Source: Flavobacterium sp.
GTDB lineage: Bacteria; Bacteroidota; Bacteroidia; Flavobacteriales; Flavobacteriaceae
Assembly (NCBI GenBank): GCA_012837155.1
Contig: CP051546.1
Span: 2,008,224-2,072,223, forward strand
DNA length: 64,000 nt
Direction: 5' to 3'
The translations under genes and the position numbers were made by a program. How positions within the stretch are numbered: the stretch's first letter is position 1; every line of letters starts with the position of its first letter. Positions 48,171 through 59,485 of the stretch are shown here, one piece after another. The notes under the pieces are model-generated. The model made no database searches, was not told the DNA's origin, and saw nothing but the letters and a program-made list of their open reading frames with translations.

Positions 48171-48621
48171 ATGGAAATACTAGACAAATTTGATGTTTTT
48201 ATTATCAAAGAATTAGAAAAAGACGGGCGAATGGCCTATTCGACAATTGCCTCCAACTTGAAAATTTCAAACACGATGGTTCATCAGCGCGTAAACCGAT
48301 TAATCGAACAAGGAATTCTCATGGGAATAAAACCAGTAATCAACGAGAAAAAGTGGGTTACGATTGGGGTTCTTTCACGGGAATTACGTTAAACAAAGAC
48401 CAAGATTCTAGCAGAATTATCGAAGAATTGAAAAAAATTCCAGAAATTACGGAATGCTACTATATTTCAGGTTTATACACCCTTTATATAAAAATAATTG
48501 CTCGAAACCACGAACACATGCGCAAGGTGCTTTATGAAAAATAGACACGATTCCTGGCGTTTCAAAAACAGATTCTATCATGGAATTGGGTTGCGCCTTT
48601 AAGCGAAATGTTAGTTTGTAA
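48171..48621 (+). CDS. Lrp/AsnC-family regulator, two frameshifts
   Basis: About 150 residues after correction. The HTH is DGRMAYSTIASNLKISNTMV-type near 20-40, and the RAM effector domain contains FTGITLNKDQDSSRIIEELK. Lost A's near 48348-48353 (EKKVGYDWGSFTGI) and 48536-48542 (VLYEKIDTIPGVSKTDSIME) break the frame. It is divergent from rocD, the usual layout of an amino-acid-sensing regulator and its target. Confidence 0.88.
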
Positions 48622-48719
48622 ATTTCGAATTGTCGATTTTGTTAAAAATTTAAAAAATATCATTATTTTAAAATTAGATTACGATTTTATTTCAGAAATT
48701 TACCAAAAAGTAAAATATC

Positions 48720-49493
48720 ATGAAAAACAACCTTTATTTATTTTTAGCAATAGTATGCTGCTTTAACGGAGTATTTGCCCAACTCAAACTCATAAAATAT
48801 AAAGACGGCACTCAGGTTTTGAATGGTTTTGGTATTCAACCAACAAAGAAAAGCCAGCAAAATCCGGGAATACTAATCCTTCCTGCTTGGAAAGGAATTG
48901 ACAAACTTTCGAAAAATACTGCCGAAAATTTAGCGAATTTAGGCTACCACGCTTTTGTAGCCGACATTTATGGAGAGGGAGATTATCCTAAAGATAATAC
49001 CGAAGCAGGCAAAATAGCGGGTGCCTACAAAACCAATTTTTTAGCCTATCAAAAAAGAATAGGATTGGCATTAGAACAATTAATTCGCTCAGGGGCAAAT
49101 CCTGATAACATTGTCGTTATTGGTTATTGTTTTGGAGGAACTGGCGCGCTTGAAGCTGCACGAGGACATTTAAACATAAAAGGAGTTGTTTCCTTTCACG
49201 GCGGTTTGGGCAGAAATGCAACAAGACCTATCGAGCCAATAACAGCAAAAGTTTTAGTGTGTCACGGCGCAGATGATCCTTATGAATCTAAAGAGGAAAT
49301 TGCTGGTTTTCAACAAGAAATGCGCGATACAAAAGCCGATTGGCAGATGATTTATTATGCCAATGCCGTGCATTCGTTTACCAACCCTGAGTCGGGAAAT
49401 GACAATTCTAAAGGAGCAGCTTATAACGAAAAGGCAGCAAAACATTCGTGGGAACACATGAAACTTTTTTTAAGTGAAATCTTAAAAAAATAA
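48720..49493 (+). CDS. Dienelactone hydrolase family protein (secreted)
   Basis: 257 residues. The signal peptide is MKNNLYLFLAIVCCFNGVFA. Alpha/beta hydrolase: nucleophile Cys in VVIGYCFGGTGALEAA, acid in HGADDPYESKEE and His in NAVHSFTNPES. Most members hydrolyse lactones or esters; the substrate is unknown. It lies 70 bases upstream of an M28 peptidase gene on the same strand. Confidence 0.93.
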   Translation: MKNNLYLFLAIVCCFNGVFAQLKLIKYKDGTQVLNGFGIQPTKKSQQNPGILILPAWKGIDKLSKNTAENLANLGYHAFVADIYGEGDYPKDNTEAGKIAGAYKTNFLAYQKRIGLALEQLIRSGANPDNIVVIGYCFGGTGALEAARGHLNIKGVVSFHGGLGRNATRPIEPITAKVLVCHGADDPYESKEEIAGFQQEMRDTKADWQMIYYANAVHSFTNPESGNDNSKGAAYNEKAAKHSWEHMKLFLSEILKK

Positions 49494-49562
49494 CACCTAT
49501 TACCCGCCGTGAACTGGCAAAACATAACCAATATAACCCGTTAACAAATAACCTATACTTCT

Positions 49563-50585
49563 ATGAAAAAAATCTTATTCTTATTTTTAATTAGCGCATC
49601 TATTTCGTGTTTTTCACAAAAAAAATACATACCATTACACAATGCCAATCCTACGAAATACATCAATACCATTAACTCAAAAGATTTAGCAAAATACCTT
49701 TATACAGTAGCTTCAGATTCGATGGAAGGTCGCGATACTGGTTCCAAAGGGCAGAAAAAAGCTGGAGAATACCTTATCAATCACTACAAAAGCAATGCGA
49801 TTAGTTTTCCAAAAGGAGCAACAGATTACTACCAAAAAATTCCTGCTTCATTCCTGAATGCCAAACGCAATAGCAACCTACCCGATTCAGAAAACATTTG
49901 GGCATACATAGAAGGTTCTGAAAAACCGAACGAAATTGTTGTAATCTCGGCGCACTATGACCATGTGGGAATGAAAAATGGCGAAGTCTATAACGGCGCT
50001 GATGACGATGGCTCTGGCACGGTGGCTTTGCTTGAAATTGCACAGGCATTCGAAATAGCAAAAAAAGAAGGTCATGGGCCAAAACGTTCTATCCTATTTC
50101 TTCACATGACTGGCGAAGAACATGGTTTGTTGGGTTCCAGTTTTTATTCTGAAAATCCTTTATTTCCACTAGCAAACACCATAACCGACATCAATATTGA
50201 CATGATTGGTCGACGTGATGAGCTACACAAGGAATCAAACAATTATGTATATCTTATAGGTTCTGATTATCTATCGACTGATTTATATAAGATTTGCGAA
50301 GAGGCTAATAACAACTATATTCACTTAGCAATAGACTACAAATTCAACGACAGAAAAGATCCAAACCGTTTTTATTATCGCTCAGATCATTACAATTTTG
50401 CAAAAAAAGGAATTCCTTCGGTTTTTCTTTTCAATGGGGTGCATGCCGATTATCACAAAGCTACAGACGAAGTCGATAAAATTGAATTTGATGCTTTGAC
50501 AAAAAGAACCCAACTTGCCTTTACTATTGCTTGGGAATTAGCCAATAGAGAAAATCGCCCTGTGGTTGATAAAGATGGAAAGTAG
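49563..50585 (+). CDS. M28-family zinc peptidase (secreted)
   Basis: 340 residues with signal peptide MKKILFLFLISASISCFSQ. The two-zinc site is recognisable: VVISAHYDHVG (H), GADDDGSGTVALLEIA (bridging D), FLHMTGEEHGLLGS (EE) and DINIDMIGRRDE (D); a final His is in GVHADYHKATDE. It is an aminopeptidase-like enzyme, probably periplasmic or secreted. Confidence 0.95.
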   Translation: MKKILFLFLISASISCFSQKKYIPLHNANPTKYINTINSKDLAKYLYTVASDSMEGRDTGSKGQKKAGEYLINHYKSNAISFPKGATDYYQKIPASFLNAKRNSNLPDSENIWAYIEGSEKPNEIVVISAHYDHVGMKNGEVYNGADDDGSGTVALLEIAQAFEIAKKEGHGPKRSILFLHMTGEEHGLLGSSFYSENPLFPLANTITDINIDMIGRRDELHKESNNYVYLIGSDYLSTDLYKICEEANNNYIHLAIDYKFNDRKDPNRFYYRSDHYNFAKKGIPSVFLFNGVHADYHKATDEVDKIEFDALTKRTQLAFTIAWELANRENRPVVDKDGK

Positions 50586-50709
50586 TTTGCAACGCTAAAA
50601 TTCATTGCTTTTTTTATAAACATACGCTAATAAGGCAAAAATTAGAATACACATATCCTAACTTTTGCCTTATTATTTTTGACAATATGGTTAAAAAAAC
50701 AGTGTGTTA

Positions 50710-51750
50710 TTATACTGGAATTTGCTGACTCAAACAATGCAAAGTTCCAAAACCCCAAATAAAATCGATAGCACTAATCCCAATTATTTCTCTTTCAGGA
50801 AAACAATCAGCAATTATGTTCAAAGCCTTTCTATCGTTAGAATCATTAAAGGTAGGCACCAAAACACATGTATTCAAAATCAGGAAATTAGCATAACTGG
50901 CTGGTAATCGAACACCATCAAAATCGATGCGTTTGGGCATAGGCAGAGTGACAATTTTGGGCGATTTTCCGTTTTCGAGTTTGGCGGTTTGCAATCGTTT
51001 TAGATTATCCTGCAAAGGGTTATAATTGCTATCATCTGGATTTGTTTCTACAATGGTAATAATCGTATCTTCATTTACAAATCGACATAAATCATCAATA
51101 TGACCATGAGTATCGTCGCCTTCGATTCCGTTGCCTAGCCAAATTACATTGGTAATTCCTAAATATTCTTTGAAAACCGCTTCGTAATCTGCTTTGGTAA
51201 AATTTGGATTTCTGACCTGAATTGTTGGATGCATCAAGCATTCTTCTGAAGTTAATAGTGTGCCTTTTCCGTTACTATCAATAGCACCGCCCTCAACAAT
51301 TACAGGCTTTCCTTTGTAAATCACTTGAGTTACAGGAATATCTAAAAATTTCCCCACTGCTGCAGGAACCAACTTATCGAGTTGGATGTTTTTGTATTTT
51401 GCCCAACCGTTAAAATTGAAATTCAAAGCCTCTCTTTTTGTTCCGTTTTTTACAACAATTGGTCCAGAATCTCGCATCCAACTTCTGTTCGTTTTATAAA
51501 TCAGGAAAGAAACATTGGTCATTTGAACAGCGGCTATTTCGAGCATTTCAATAACTTTTGCTTTTAATTTTTCGTCAGCGACAATTAAAAATACGGGCTC
51601 AAAAGTGGCAATTTTTTTAATAAATTCGACAAAAGCCCATTGGATAGCTTCATATTTACCTGGCCAATCTTTGCCGTTGTGAGGAAAACAAAGTAAAATT
51701 CCTTGTTGCTTTTCCCATTCGGCGGGAAATCGTCTCGTGTTTGTGCTCAT
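50710..51750 (-). CDS. aguA: Agmatine deiminase
   Basis: 346 residues. Agmatine becomes N-carbamoylputrescine and ammonia. Guanidine-group-modifying fold with NRSWMRDSGPIVV, EGDDTHGHIDDLCRFV (catalytic His and Asp) and the Cys in LILNTCVLVPTFND. The start MSTNTRRFPAEWEKQQGILL is the family start. The next step enzyme is at 53463-54350 on the same strand, but a two-gene block on the other strand separates them. Confidence 0.95.
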   Translation of the reverse strand: MSTNTRRFPAEWEKQQGILLCFPHNGKDWPGKYEAIQWAFVEFIKKIATFEPVFLIVADEKLKAKVIEMLEIAAVQMTNVSFLIYKTNRSWMRDSGPIVVKNGTKREALNFNFNGWAKYKNIQLDKLVPAAVGKFLDIPVTQVIYKGKPVIVEGGAIDSNGKGTLLTSEECLMHPTIQVRNPNFTKADYEAVFKEYLGITNVIWLGNGIEGDDTHGHIDDLCRFVNEDTIITIVETNPDDSNYNPLQDNLKRLQTAKLENGKSPKIVTLPMPKRIDFDGVRLPASYANFLILNTCVLVPTFNDSNDRKALNIIADCFPEREIIGISAIDFIWGFGTLHCLSQQIPV

Positions 51751-52157
51751 AATTCTGGAAATTATTTATGGAAAGCAAAAGTAAACATTCAATATTAAAT
51801 TCAGTAATTTTTATTCGTTCTGAAATCTTAACCTCAATAAAAGAGTAGAACCTTTTTTTAGTTTCTTTTTGAAACAATTACCATCAATACATTAAAATCA
51901 ATCCTGATAATTCCCCCTTACATTCTCAACAGAACACCTATTTATCAAATGATACAGTTGTGACTTAATGGATAGCTTTTGTTTATTTAAGATCTTTTAT
52001 TCGTTATTTATGTAGTATTTTTATCATTTATAAATTTGAACGAAGCAAAACTAAATTTAGTACGTTATTATAAACATACAACATCATTTATTGCATCGGA
52101 TTTAAAACACACTAATCAAATAACTTCGACCAAAATATCCTAGCGAATTAAAAAACC
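51751..52157. other. Intergenic region between aguA and the outer-membrane pair
   Basis: 407 AT-rich bases. No gene, strong hairpin or repeat is visible; it must hold the promoters of divergent genes. Confidence 0.6.
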
Positions 52158-52700
52158 ATGAAAAAAACTATCCTCATTATTCTTGCATTAGTTGGAACGC
52201 TTAAACTGAATGCCCAAGACAAACCAAGCATGGAGAAGCATTTGTTTAAAATTAATTTACTCCTTCCTGGCGCGGCTTACGAACATGGTTTAGACAACAA
52301 AAACACTTTGTTTTCTCAATTTAGCATGGGTTTTGGCTATCAACATAATGATTTTCTAGGAAATGGCTGGTCTTTTTTACCTACAATTTCGGAGCAATAT
52401 CGTCATTATTACAATTTAGAAAAGCGAAGTTCAAAAGGAAAAGTAACAACTGGTAATTCTGGGGGATATATAGGTTTATTCTCGGCTTATTCTTTTAAAT
52501 CACTTACAACTAATGATAATTTGGGATATTATCAGCCATTATTTGCTATTGGTCCTGTTTGGGGTTTTCAGCGTACCTACAAGCATAATTTTAATATCAA
52601 TATGAATTTAGGGCTTGGTCATTATTTTCAAAAAGATGTAAAATCAGATGCATTATCTCCCATCATCAATTTTACTTTAGGATGGAAAATAGGAAAATAA
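52158..52700 (+). CDS. Hypothetical outer-membrane beta-barrel-like protein
   Basis: 180 residues. The signal peptide is MKKTILIILALVGTLKLNAQ. The rest has alternating aromatic/polar strands with periodic glycines (LFSQFSMGFGYQHNDF, PIINFTLGWKIGK), as in small barrels. I recognise no family beyond that. It overlaps the next gene by 19 bases, so the two are coupled and may act together. Confidence 0.7.
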   Translation: MKKTILIILALVGTLKLNAQDKPSMEKHLFKINLLLPGAAYEHGLDNKNTLFSQFSMGFGYQHNDFLGNGWSFLPTISEQYRHYYNLEKRSSKGKVTTGNSGGYIGLFSAYSFKSLTTNDNLGYYQPLFAIGPVWGFQRTYKHNFNINMNLGLGHYFQKDVKSDALSPIINFTLGWKIGK

Positions 52701-53359
52701 GAGTTATTATCAAGCAATATTCATTCTTTTTGTTCCTAATGAGTTCATTATTTGTAACAGCACAACGAGTAAAACCCTTTGGAGGATTTTCACTTTATTA
52801 TGATAATGAGTTCAAAAAATCAAGTTATGGGGGAGTGCATCTGGGGGCTGAATTTAAGATAAATAAATATATAAGGCCTGAAATCGAAACGAGTATTTTG
52901 TTTGGAAATCTTCAAAATACTACTACTCTAGATAATTTAGGGAATGATACGGATTTGTTTGTCAGGAGAGTTTCTTCGCTAAATTTTAGTTTTAGCCCGA
53001 AGATTAGTCTCGGTGATGATGGCGAAGGAGGTTCCTTTATAAGCATTCGACCCAAATATAATTTTTCACGAATTCAAGGAAGTGGAAGTCATTTTATCAT
53101 TAATCAAGCCAATCCTTTAAAATCGGTAGAAGTGCAAGACAGCTATAATGAATGGCGTCATTCGTTAGGAATTGGGATAGGTTTTGATTTTTATAAATCA
53201 GAAAAAAATTCAGATGTATTTTCATTTATACTCTATTACCAAGGAATCGAAATGGGTAATGCCTTATCTAAATTAAAATTTAGCACTTCAAATTATACTA
53301 CTAAAGATGTTTTTGGGCTAGGATTTACGTATTATATTGGAACGAAAAACAAAGAATAA
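52682..53359 (+). CDS. Hypothetical outer-membrane beta-barrel-like protein
   Basis: 225 residues. N-terminal hydrophobic run YSFFLFLMSSLFVTAQ is a likely signal peptide. Strand-like stretches (PFGGFSLYYDNEF, YGGVHLGAEFKINKYI, VFGLGFTYYIG) suggest a barrel. No family is recognised. The first ten residues lie inside the previous gene, and a terminator follows at 53366-53405. Confidence 0.68.
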   Translation: MENRKIRVIIKQYSFFLFLMSSLFVTAQRVKPFGGFSLYYDNEFKKSSYGGVHLGAEFKINKYIRPEIETSILFGNLQNTTTLDNLGNDTDLFVRRVSSLNFSFSPKISLGDDGEGGSFISIRPKYNFSRIQGSGSHFIINQANPLKSVEVQDSYNEWRHSLGIGIGFDFYKSEKNSDVFSFILYYQGIEMGNALSKLKFSTSNYTTKDVFGLGFTYYIGTKNKE

Positions 53360-53365
53360 AAAAAC

Positions 53366-53405
53366 AAAAAGAGGCTGTTTCTAAGTTGTGAAATAGCCTC
53401 TTTTT
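53366..53405. terminator. Terminator between hypothetical pair and aguB
   Basis: AAAAAGAGGCT..AGCCTCTTTTT, 11 pairs extended by TTTC/GAAA. It has T-runs on both strands and lies between convergent genes. Confidence 0.85.
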
Positions 53406-53462
53406 CTTTTTTTTCATCAGTACTTCTATCTAAAAATTAAAATAGCATTTACTTCTTTTTTG

Positions 53463-54350
53463 CTAATCTATTGCTCTTTTGGTAATATCGCCAAAAGCAT
53501 CAATTCTTCGATCTCTAAAAAACGGCCAGTTTTGGCGCACATTTTCTTGCAAGTTCAAATCGACTTCGGCAATCAGAATTTCTTCTTTGTCGTGCGAGGC
53601 TTGTGCCAAAATTTCGCCTTGTGGACCAGCAATAAATGAAGAACCCCAAAACTGAATTCCAGCCGTATTAGGCAAATAACACTCTAATCCGATGCGATTT
53701 GCGGCAGCAACATAAACGCCGTTAGCCACAGCGTGCCCTTTCATTACGTTCATCCAAGCTCCATGTTGGTTTTCACCATAGTGCTCTTTTTCTAACGGAT
53801 GCCAGCCAATTGCTGTTGGATAAAACAAAACCTCAGCTCCTTGCAAAGCAGTCAATCGAGCGGCTTCGGGATACCATTGATCCCAACAAATCAGTGTTCC
53901 TATTTTTCCTTTATTAGTAGGAAAAGCTTTAAATCCTAAATCGCCAGGCGTAAAATAGAATTTTTCGTAAAAATGAGGATCATCTGGAATGTGCATTTTT
54001 CGATACAATCCCGCTTCAGTTCCATCAGTATCAATAATATAGGCACTATTATGGTAAATTCCAGCCATTCTTTTTTCGAAAAACGGAACAATAATCACAA
54101 CGCCCAATTCTTTTGCCAAAGCACTAAAAGCAATGAATGAAGTACTATATAATGGTTCTGCCAAAGCAAAATTAGCAACATCTTCGCTTTGACAAAAATA
54201 ATGACTGCTATATAATTCGGGTAACGAAATCACTTCGGCACCTTGGCTGGCGGCATCGCGAACCCAAGTCAAACATTTTTTCAAGTTGTTTTCGGCAATA
54301 TCATTCAAATTCAATTGGATAACCGCAATTTTATATTTGTTCTTTGGCAT
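53463..54350 (-). CDS. aguB: N-carbamoylputrescine amidase
   Basis: 295 residues of the nitrilase superfamily. The Glu-Lys-Cys triad is in VISLPELYSSHYFCQ (E), YRKMHIPDDPHFYEKFYF (K) and TLICWDQWYPEAARLTAL (C). It forms putrescine, carbon dioxide and ammonia from N-carbamoylputrescine. With aguA it completes the agmatine route. It starts MPKNKYKIAVIQLNLNDIAE. Confidence 0.95.
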   Translation of the reverse strand: MPKNKYKIAVIQLNLNDIAENNLKKCLTWVRDAASQGAEVISLPELYSSHYFCQSEDVANFALAEPLYSTSFIAFSALAKELGVVIIVPFFEKRMAGIYHNSAYIIDTDGTEAGLYRKMHIPDDPHFYEKFYFTPGDLGFKAFPTNKGKIGTLICWDQWYPEAARLTALQGAEVLFYPTAIGWHPLEKEHYGENQHGAWMNVMKGHAVANGVYVAAANRIGLECYLPNTAGIQFWGSSFIAGPQGEILAQASHDKEEILIAEVDLNLQENVRQNWPFFRDRRIDAFGDITKRAID

Positions 54351-54482
54351 AAGGCAAAATTTTAGATTGCAAAAATAGGAATTTTTATAAAGAGTAAGAC
54401 CAAAGCCAATTGGATTTTTTGGTTTGTGCTGTACTAAAAAGGTATGCCCATAAACTTATTTTAGGACGAGATATAGCCTAAT

Positions 54483-54522
54483 AAAAAAACTACGCAAAGC
54501 GAGAAACCTTTGAGTAGTTTTT
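54483..54522 (-). terminator. Terminator after the hybrid kinase gene
   Basis: AAAACTAC..GTAGTTTT with CAAAG/CTTTG inside, T-run on either strand. It lies 20 bases beyond the kinase stop. Confidence 0.7.
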
Positions 54523-54542
54523 CATAAGAAGTTTTGTAGTTG

Positions 54543-56742
54543 TTATTTTTTTGCCTTTTTCATCTGATCATTAATTACCTGAAACAATTTTTTAGGTTCG
54601 AAAGGTTTTATCATAATATCATTCATCCCAGCAGAAAGGGCTTCTTCGGTTATTTCGTCCTTTGCAAAAGCCGTTAAAGCAATGACAGGAGTGTCTATTT
54701 TATTCAAACGCATTTTTCTTGTTGTTTCAAAACCGTTCATCAATGGCATATTGATGTCCATCAAAATAATATCAAATTTTTCCTTTTTCAATATTTCTAA
54801 GGCTTGATAACCATCATTGGCGATAACACAACTGCAATTATTTTTTTCGATTATCTTCTTTGTTATCGTTTGATTGATTTTGTTGTCTTCAACTACTAAC
54901 ACACTAAAAATTTGACCCGAACTTAAATCTACCTTAATGTTTTTTATTATTTCATTAGTTTTATTGACATCAAATTCAAATGCTATGGTAAATTTAAATG
55001 TTGTCCCTTCTCCTATTTTGCTCTCGAGTTGAATTTGACTTTTAAACAATTCTAATAATCGCTTTACGATGGCTAAACCTAATCCCGTTCCTTGATAATC
55101 ATTTTCTTTTATACCAACTTGTACAAATTTCTCGAAAATTTTATCTTGATCGGCAGCTGCAATTCCCACACCGTTATCTTTAATTTTAAATTCAATAAAT
55201 GAGCTTTGCCTTCGACTTTTATCAAATTAGCGCTAATAAGTACTTCTCCATCTTTTGTAAACTTCAATGCATTACTAACTAAATTCATCAAAATTTGAGC
55301 AAGTCTTAATTTATCTCCGATTAAAAATTCTGGAATTTTTGGATCAATTTCAACGGATAACTTATCATTACGACTTTGCGCAATAAAAGCAAGCGAATTT
55401 TTAATCATATCAATTTCATCCGAAATATTAAAAGTAAGGTTTTCGAGAATAATTCTATTTTCTTCAATTTTGTTAATATGAAGAATATCATTTACAAGCG
55501 ACAATAAATATCTTGCCGAGAATTTAAGCGAACTTAAATGTGGACTGTTTGCCAGTTCTTTATGCTCATCTAAAAGCATGTTTGTAATACCAATGACACC
55601 ATACAAAGGAGTTCTTAACTCATGGCTTATCGTTGACACAAACTGCGTTTTTAAAATAGATGCTTCTTCGGCTTTTTCCTTAGCAAGAAATAGCTCTTCA
55701 TTAGCGACAATGAGTTCATGGTTTTTCTTTTTCTTGAAATTATTGTTTCTGTACAAGGAGTAAAATAACAGCAATAAAACAAAAAGTACAACAACAAAAA
55801 GAAGAACAATTGCTTTTGATTTTTTTAAACTTTGGCATTGCAAATTTTTCTCCAGTTCAATTCTGTCTACCTGCCGTTTATATTCGTCTAATTCTAAGTT
55901 AATTCCTGCTACATTAGCCTTTTTAAGTATCGCATCATTATAAATTTCTTCGGTAATCTTATTGTACATTTCTAAATTTTCATAGGCTTTTTTGTACTCA
56001 CTTCGTTTTAATAAAACTTGGAATATTCTTGATGCGCATAAGATAAATCCGAGATTTCATTTTCCTTCTTTCCTATTCTGATGGCATTCAGAAAATAGGT
56101 TTCTGCCTTTTTATCTTCATTCTTGTAGCTATAAAACATCCCATTAAGCATATTCAACAAAGCCAAAGTAGATGGATCTCCAAATTTTCCATGGTATTTA
56201 TTTACAAACTCTAGATAAGGCAATCCTTCTTTAAATTGAGCAATATCAAAATAAGCCCAAGTGATATTAAGTTTTGTAAATACAATATGGGCAGTATCAG
56301 CAATATGCTGGCTATACTCCAAAGCTTGTTTATAATACGCTATTCCCTTATGGTATTGCTTTTTTTCAAAACAATATACATTCCCTAAATTATTATTTAA
56401 CCAATTTTTGATGGTATCATTATTCGTTTTATTTGCATGTAGCAATCCTTTATTATAATAAAAAATAGCTTTGTCAAATTCCGACAAATTTTCATAATTT
56501 GCGGCAATCGTATTGTATGCCGAAGCGATAAGACAATCATTATTAATAGTCGTTGCGTATTGCAAGGTAAGTCTTGATATTTTTAAAGATTTTTCAAAAT
56601 TATTGACACGCAAATACTTTACTGCTTGCTTTGATAATTTTGAGATTTCTTCTTTCGAATGAATTTTTGTCTGTGCAAAAGAATCATTACTGAAAGGGTT
56701 CAGTAGAAAAAATAGTAATACGATAATTCGAATTTGTAGCAT
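54543..56742 (-). CDS. TPR-containing hybrid histidine kinase, two frameshifts
   Basis: About 733 residues when corrected. Signal peptide MLQIRIIVLLFFLLNPFSND, TPR-like repeats (50-270) in the periplasm, a helix VLLFVVVLFVLLLLFYSLY, coiled coil, HisKA with FVSTISHELRTPLYGVIG, HATPase (KDNGVGIAAADQ; GTGLGLAIVKRL) and a receiver with FDIILMDINMPLMNG. Breaks near 56010-56017 (YSKFLLKRSEYKKAYE) and 55195-55200 (AHFIEFKIKDNG). Bacteroidota use such proteins to sense stress or starvation; the cognate regulator is not adjacent. Confidence 0.9.
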
Positions 56743-56958
56743 ATCTCTTTATTGTCATTTCAAATATACATCATAATAAATTAAATGACAACAACTTTTA
56801 TACAACTTGTAAGTTATTTATTAAGAAAATAAGCTATTCATTTTGATTCTAAAGTAGAATCTCTTTTTTTACAAAAAGGACAAAATACGCAAAGGAATTC
56901 TAGTAATCAAATAGATGGAAGAGTATGACGTTTCTTTTTTTAGAAAATAGAGAGCAAT

Positions 56959-58235
56959 CTAATTTTTATCCTCCCCTTCCCATTTTCCAACAACAGATGT
57001 TGCCAATGCATTTCCTAGAACATTTGTGGCGCTTCTAAACATATCACAAAAATGATCTATTGGCAAAATCAAAGCGATTCCTTCAATGGGAATTTTAAAC
57101 ATTCCACAAGTGGCGGCAACAACCACTAAACTTGCTCTAGGAACTCCCGCTATCCCTTTGCTTGTAAGCATCAAAACTAATAGCATCGTCATTTGTGTAC
57201 CAATATCCATGTGAATTCCATAAGCCTGTGCTATAAAAATGCTAGCAAAAGTCATGTACATCATGCTGCCATCTAAATTAAAAGAATAGCCCAATGGCAA
57301 CATAAAAGAAACTATTTTGTCTTTAATTCCAAAACGCTCCAACTCTTCGGTCAATTTAGGAAAAACAGCCTCACTGCTTGTGGTACCAAAAGCAATTATT
57401 AATGGGCTCACAATGTGTTTTAATAAAATTTTCATTCTTTTTCCTAGAAAAACAAACCCTATTACCAACAGAAAAACCCACAATGAACTGATTCCTACTA
57501 GGAATGAACTAAAAAACTTCATATATGTAATGACTAAATCATTCAAATCTTTTATGGCAAAAACACCCGCAATTGCGCCAAAAACCCCTAGTGGTGCAAA
57601 CTTCATAACATAATTTACCATCTTAAGAATGATATGCGATGTTTTATCTAACGCATTGATGACTGGTTTTGCATAATCTCCTACCGAAGCTGCGGCTAAC
57701 CCAAAAAAGATAGAAAAAATAACAATTTGAAGAATTTCATTATTCGCCATTGCCTCAAAAATACTTTTCGGAATTATATGTTCGATGAAGTTTTGCGCAG
57801 AAAAATTGTGTGTATTACCCGCTACTTCTGCCGCCGAGGTCAAATCAACGTTTAATAAATTTAATCCTATTCCAGGTTTTAAAAGATTAACCCAAAACAT
57901 TCCTATTAATAAAGAAATAAAAGAAGCCGAAAAAAACCATCCTAACGCTTTTCCTCCGACTCTTCCCACAGTTTTAATATCGCCCAATTTAGCAATTCCC
58001 ACCACTAAAGTTGTAAAAACTAAAGGAGAAATAATCATTTGAACCAAACGAATAAAACCGTCGCTAATATTTTTATTTTATCGCTAAACTCTTTGGCAAA
58101 AGAAACATCGTAATTATTATGGATATAAATACCCAAAATTGCTCCGAGCAACATAGCAATAAGAATTTGAACAGTAAGATTTCCTAATAAAGACGTTTTT
58201 GGGGTTTCGGTTTGTATCATTTTGGTTCTGTTCAA
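56959..58235 (-). CDS. Dicarboxylate/amino acid:cation symporter (DAACS), frameshifted
   Basis: About 425 residues after correction. Helices and motifs of the GltP/DctA family: AFGTTSSEAVFPKLTEEL, MLPLGYSFNLDGSMMYMTFA, LLVLMLTSKGIAGVPRASL. It imports a dicarboxylate or acidic amino acid with Na or H ions. One lost T near 58053-58057 splits the N-terminus; restored, it reads LATVFIRLVQMIISPLVF. The start could be 58235 or the ATG 15 bases later. Confidence 0.92.
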
Positions 58236-58251
58236 TGGTTTTTCTTAAATC

Positions 58252-59316
58252 CTATTTAAAATATGTTTTGTTTATCAGATAAAAATCAGCAAGGACTATG
58301 GCTGCCATTGCCTCAACAATAGGAACGGCTCGCGGAACAACACAAGGATCATGGCGTCCTTTGCCTGTCATTTCGGTAATATTTCCTTTGTTATCAAGTG
58401 ATTCTTGCTTTTGCATTATTGTAGCAACTGGTTTAAAAGCTACTCGGAAATAAATATCCATGCCGTTGCTAATTCCGCCCTGAATTCCTCCTGAAAGATT
58501 TGTTTTTGTCGTTCCGTCAGAGTTGTATAAATCATTGTGCTCACTTCCTTTCATTTGTGAACCGCTAAAACCACTTCCAAATTCGAATCCTTTTACGGCA
58601 TTTATAGAAAGCATTGCTTTGCCTAATTCTGCGTGCAGTTTATCAAAAACGGGTTCTCCTAGCCCAATTGGAACGTTTTGAATAACACAACTTACGATTC
58701 CTCCAACGGTATCTCCTTGCTTTTTTATAACCCTAATATACTCTTCCATTTTAGCGGCAGATACTTCATCTGGACAGCGAACAGGATTACTTTCTATTTT
58801 GAAAAGTCCAATTCCTGGTATGGTTTTTCTAAAAAAATGGGCCCCCACAGAAGAAACGTAAGCATTAATTTTAATTTCTGGCAACATCTGCTTTGCAATA
58901 GCTCCAGCAACTACTCTGCTTGCGGTTTCACGTGCTGAACTTCGACCACCTCCGCGATAATCCCGAACGCCATATTTTTTTTCATATACATAATCCGCAT
59001 GACTTGGTCTATAATTATCTTTTATATGCGAGTAATCATCTGATTTTTGATTGGTATTTGGAATAATGAAACCTATGGGTGTTCCTGTAGTTTTGCCTTC
59101 AAAAATTCCGGAGAGAAATTGTACCTCATCTGGTTCTTTTCGTTGGGTAACTATTGCAGATTGCCCTGGTTTTCTTCGAGACATTTCAAGCTGAATTGCC
59201 TCTAAATCTAAGGTTATCCCCGAAGGACAACCATCAATTATTCCCCCTAAAGCTTCTCCGTGGGATTCTCCAAAAGTTGTAATTCTAAATAGTGTTCCGT
59301 AGCTATTTCCTGCCAT
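58252..59316 (-). CDS. aroC: Chorismate synthase
   Basis: 354 residues, intact. The last step of the shikimate pathway; an FMN enzyme. [20 protein letters not shown] at the start, [18 protein letters not shown] in the middle and [20 protein letters not shown] near the end are the three AroC signatures. No other aro gene is adjacent. Its start is 18 bases from the symporter stop but transcription is in the same direction, so co-transcription is possible. Confidence 0.97.
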   Translation of the reverse strand: MAGNSYGTLFRITTFGESHGEALGGIIDGCPSGITLDLEAIQLEMSRRKPGQSAIVTQRKEPDEVQFLSGIFEGKTTGTPIGFIIPNTNQKSDDYSHIKDNYRPSHADYVYEKKYGVRDYRGGGRSSARETASRVVAGAIAKQMLPEIKINAYVSSVGAHFFRKTIPGIGLFKIESNPVRCPDEVSAAKMEEYIRVIKKQGDTVGGIVSCVIQNVPIGLGEPVFDKLHAELGKAMLSINAVKGFEFGSGFSGSQMKGSEHNDLYNSDGTTKTNLSGGIQGGISNGMDIYFRVAFKPVATIMQKQESLDNKGNITEMTGKGRHDPCVVPRAVPIVEAMAAIVLADFYLINKTYFK

Positions 59317-59485
59317 TATAATTAGTTTTGAACAAAAGTACTATTTTAGTTTAAAGATTAAAAGTTTAAAGTACGAAGTTTTAAAAAGCTACCTTATGTT
59401 TATGTTGTTTACAAGATTGCAACCTTTTTTTGCTTGTATTATTCGCTATTTTCTAAAAATAGCAGCATTCGCTTTGATTCGATTG

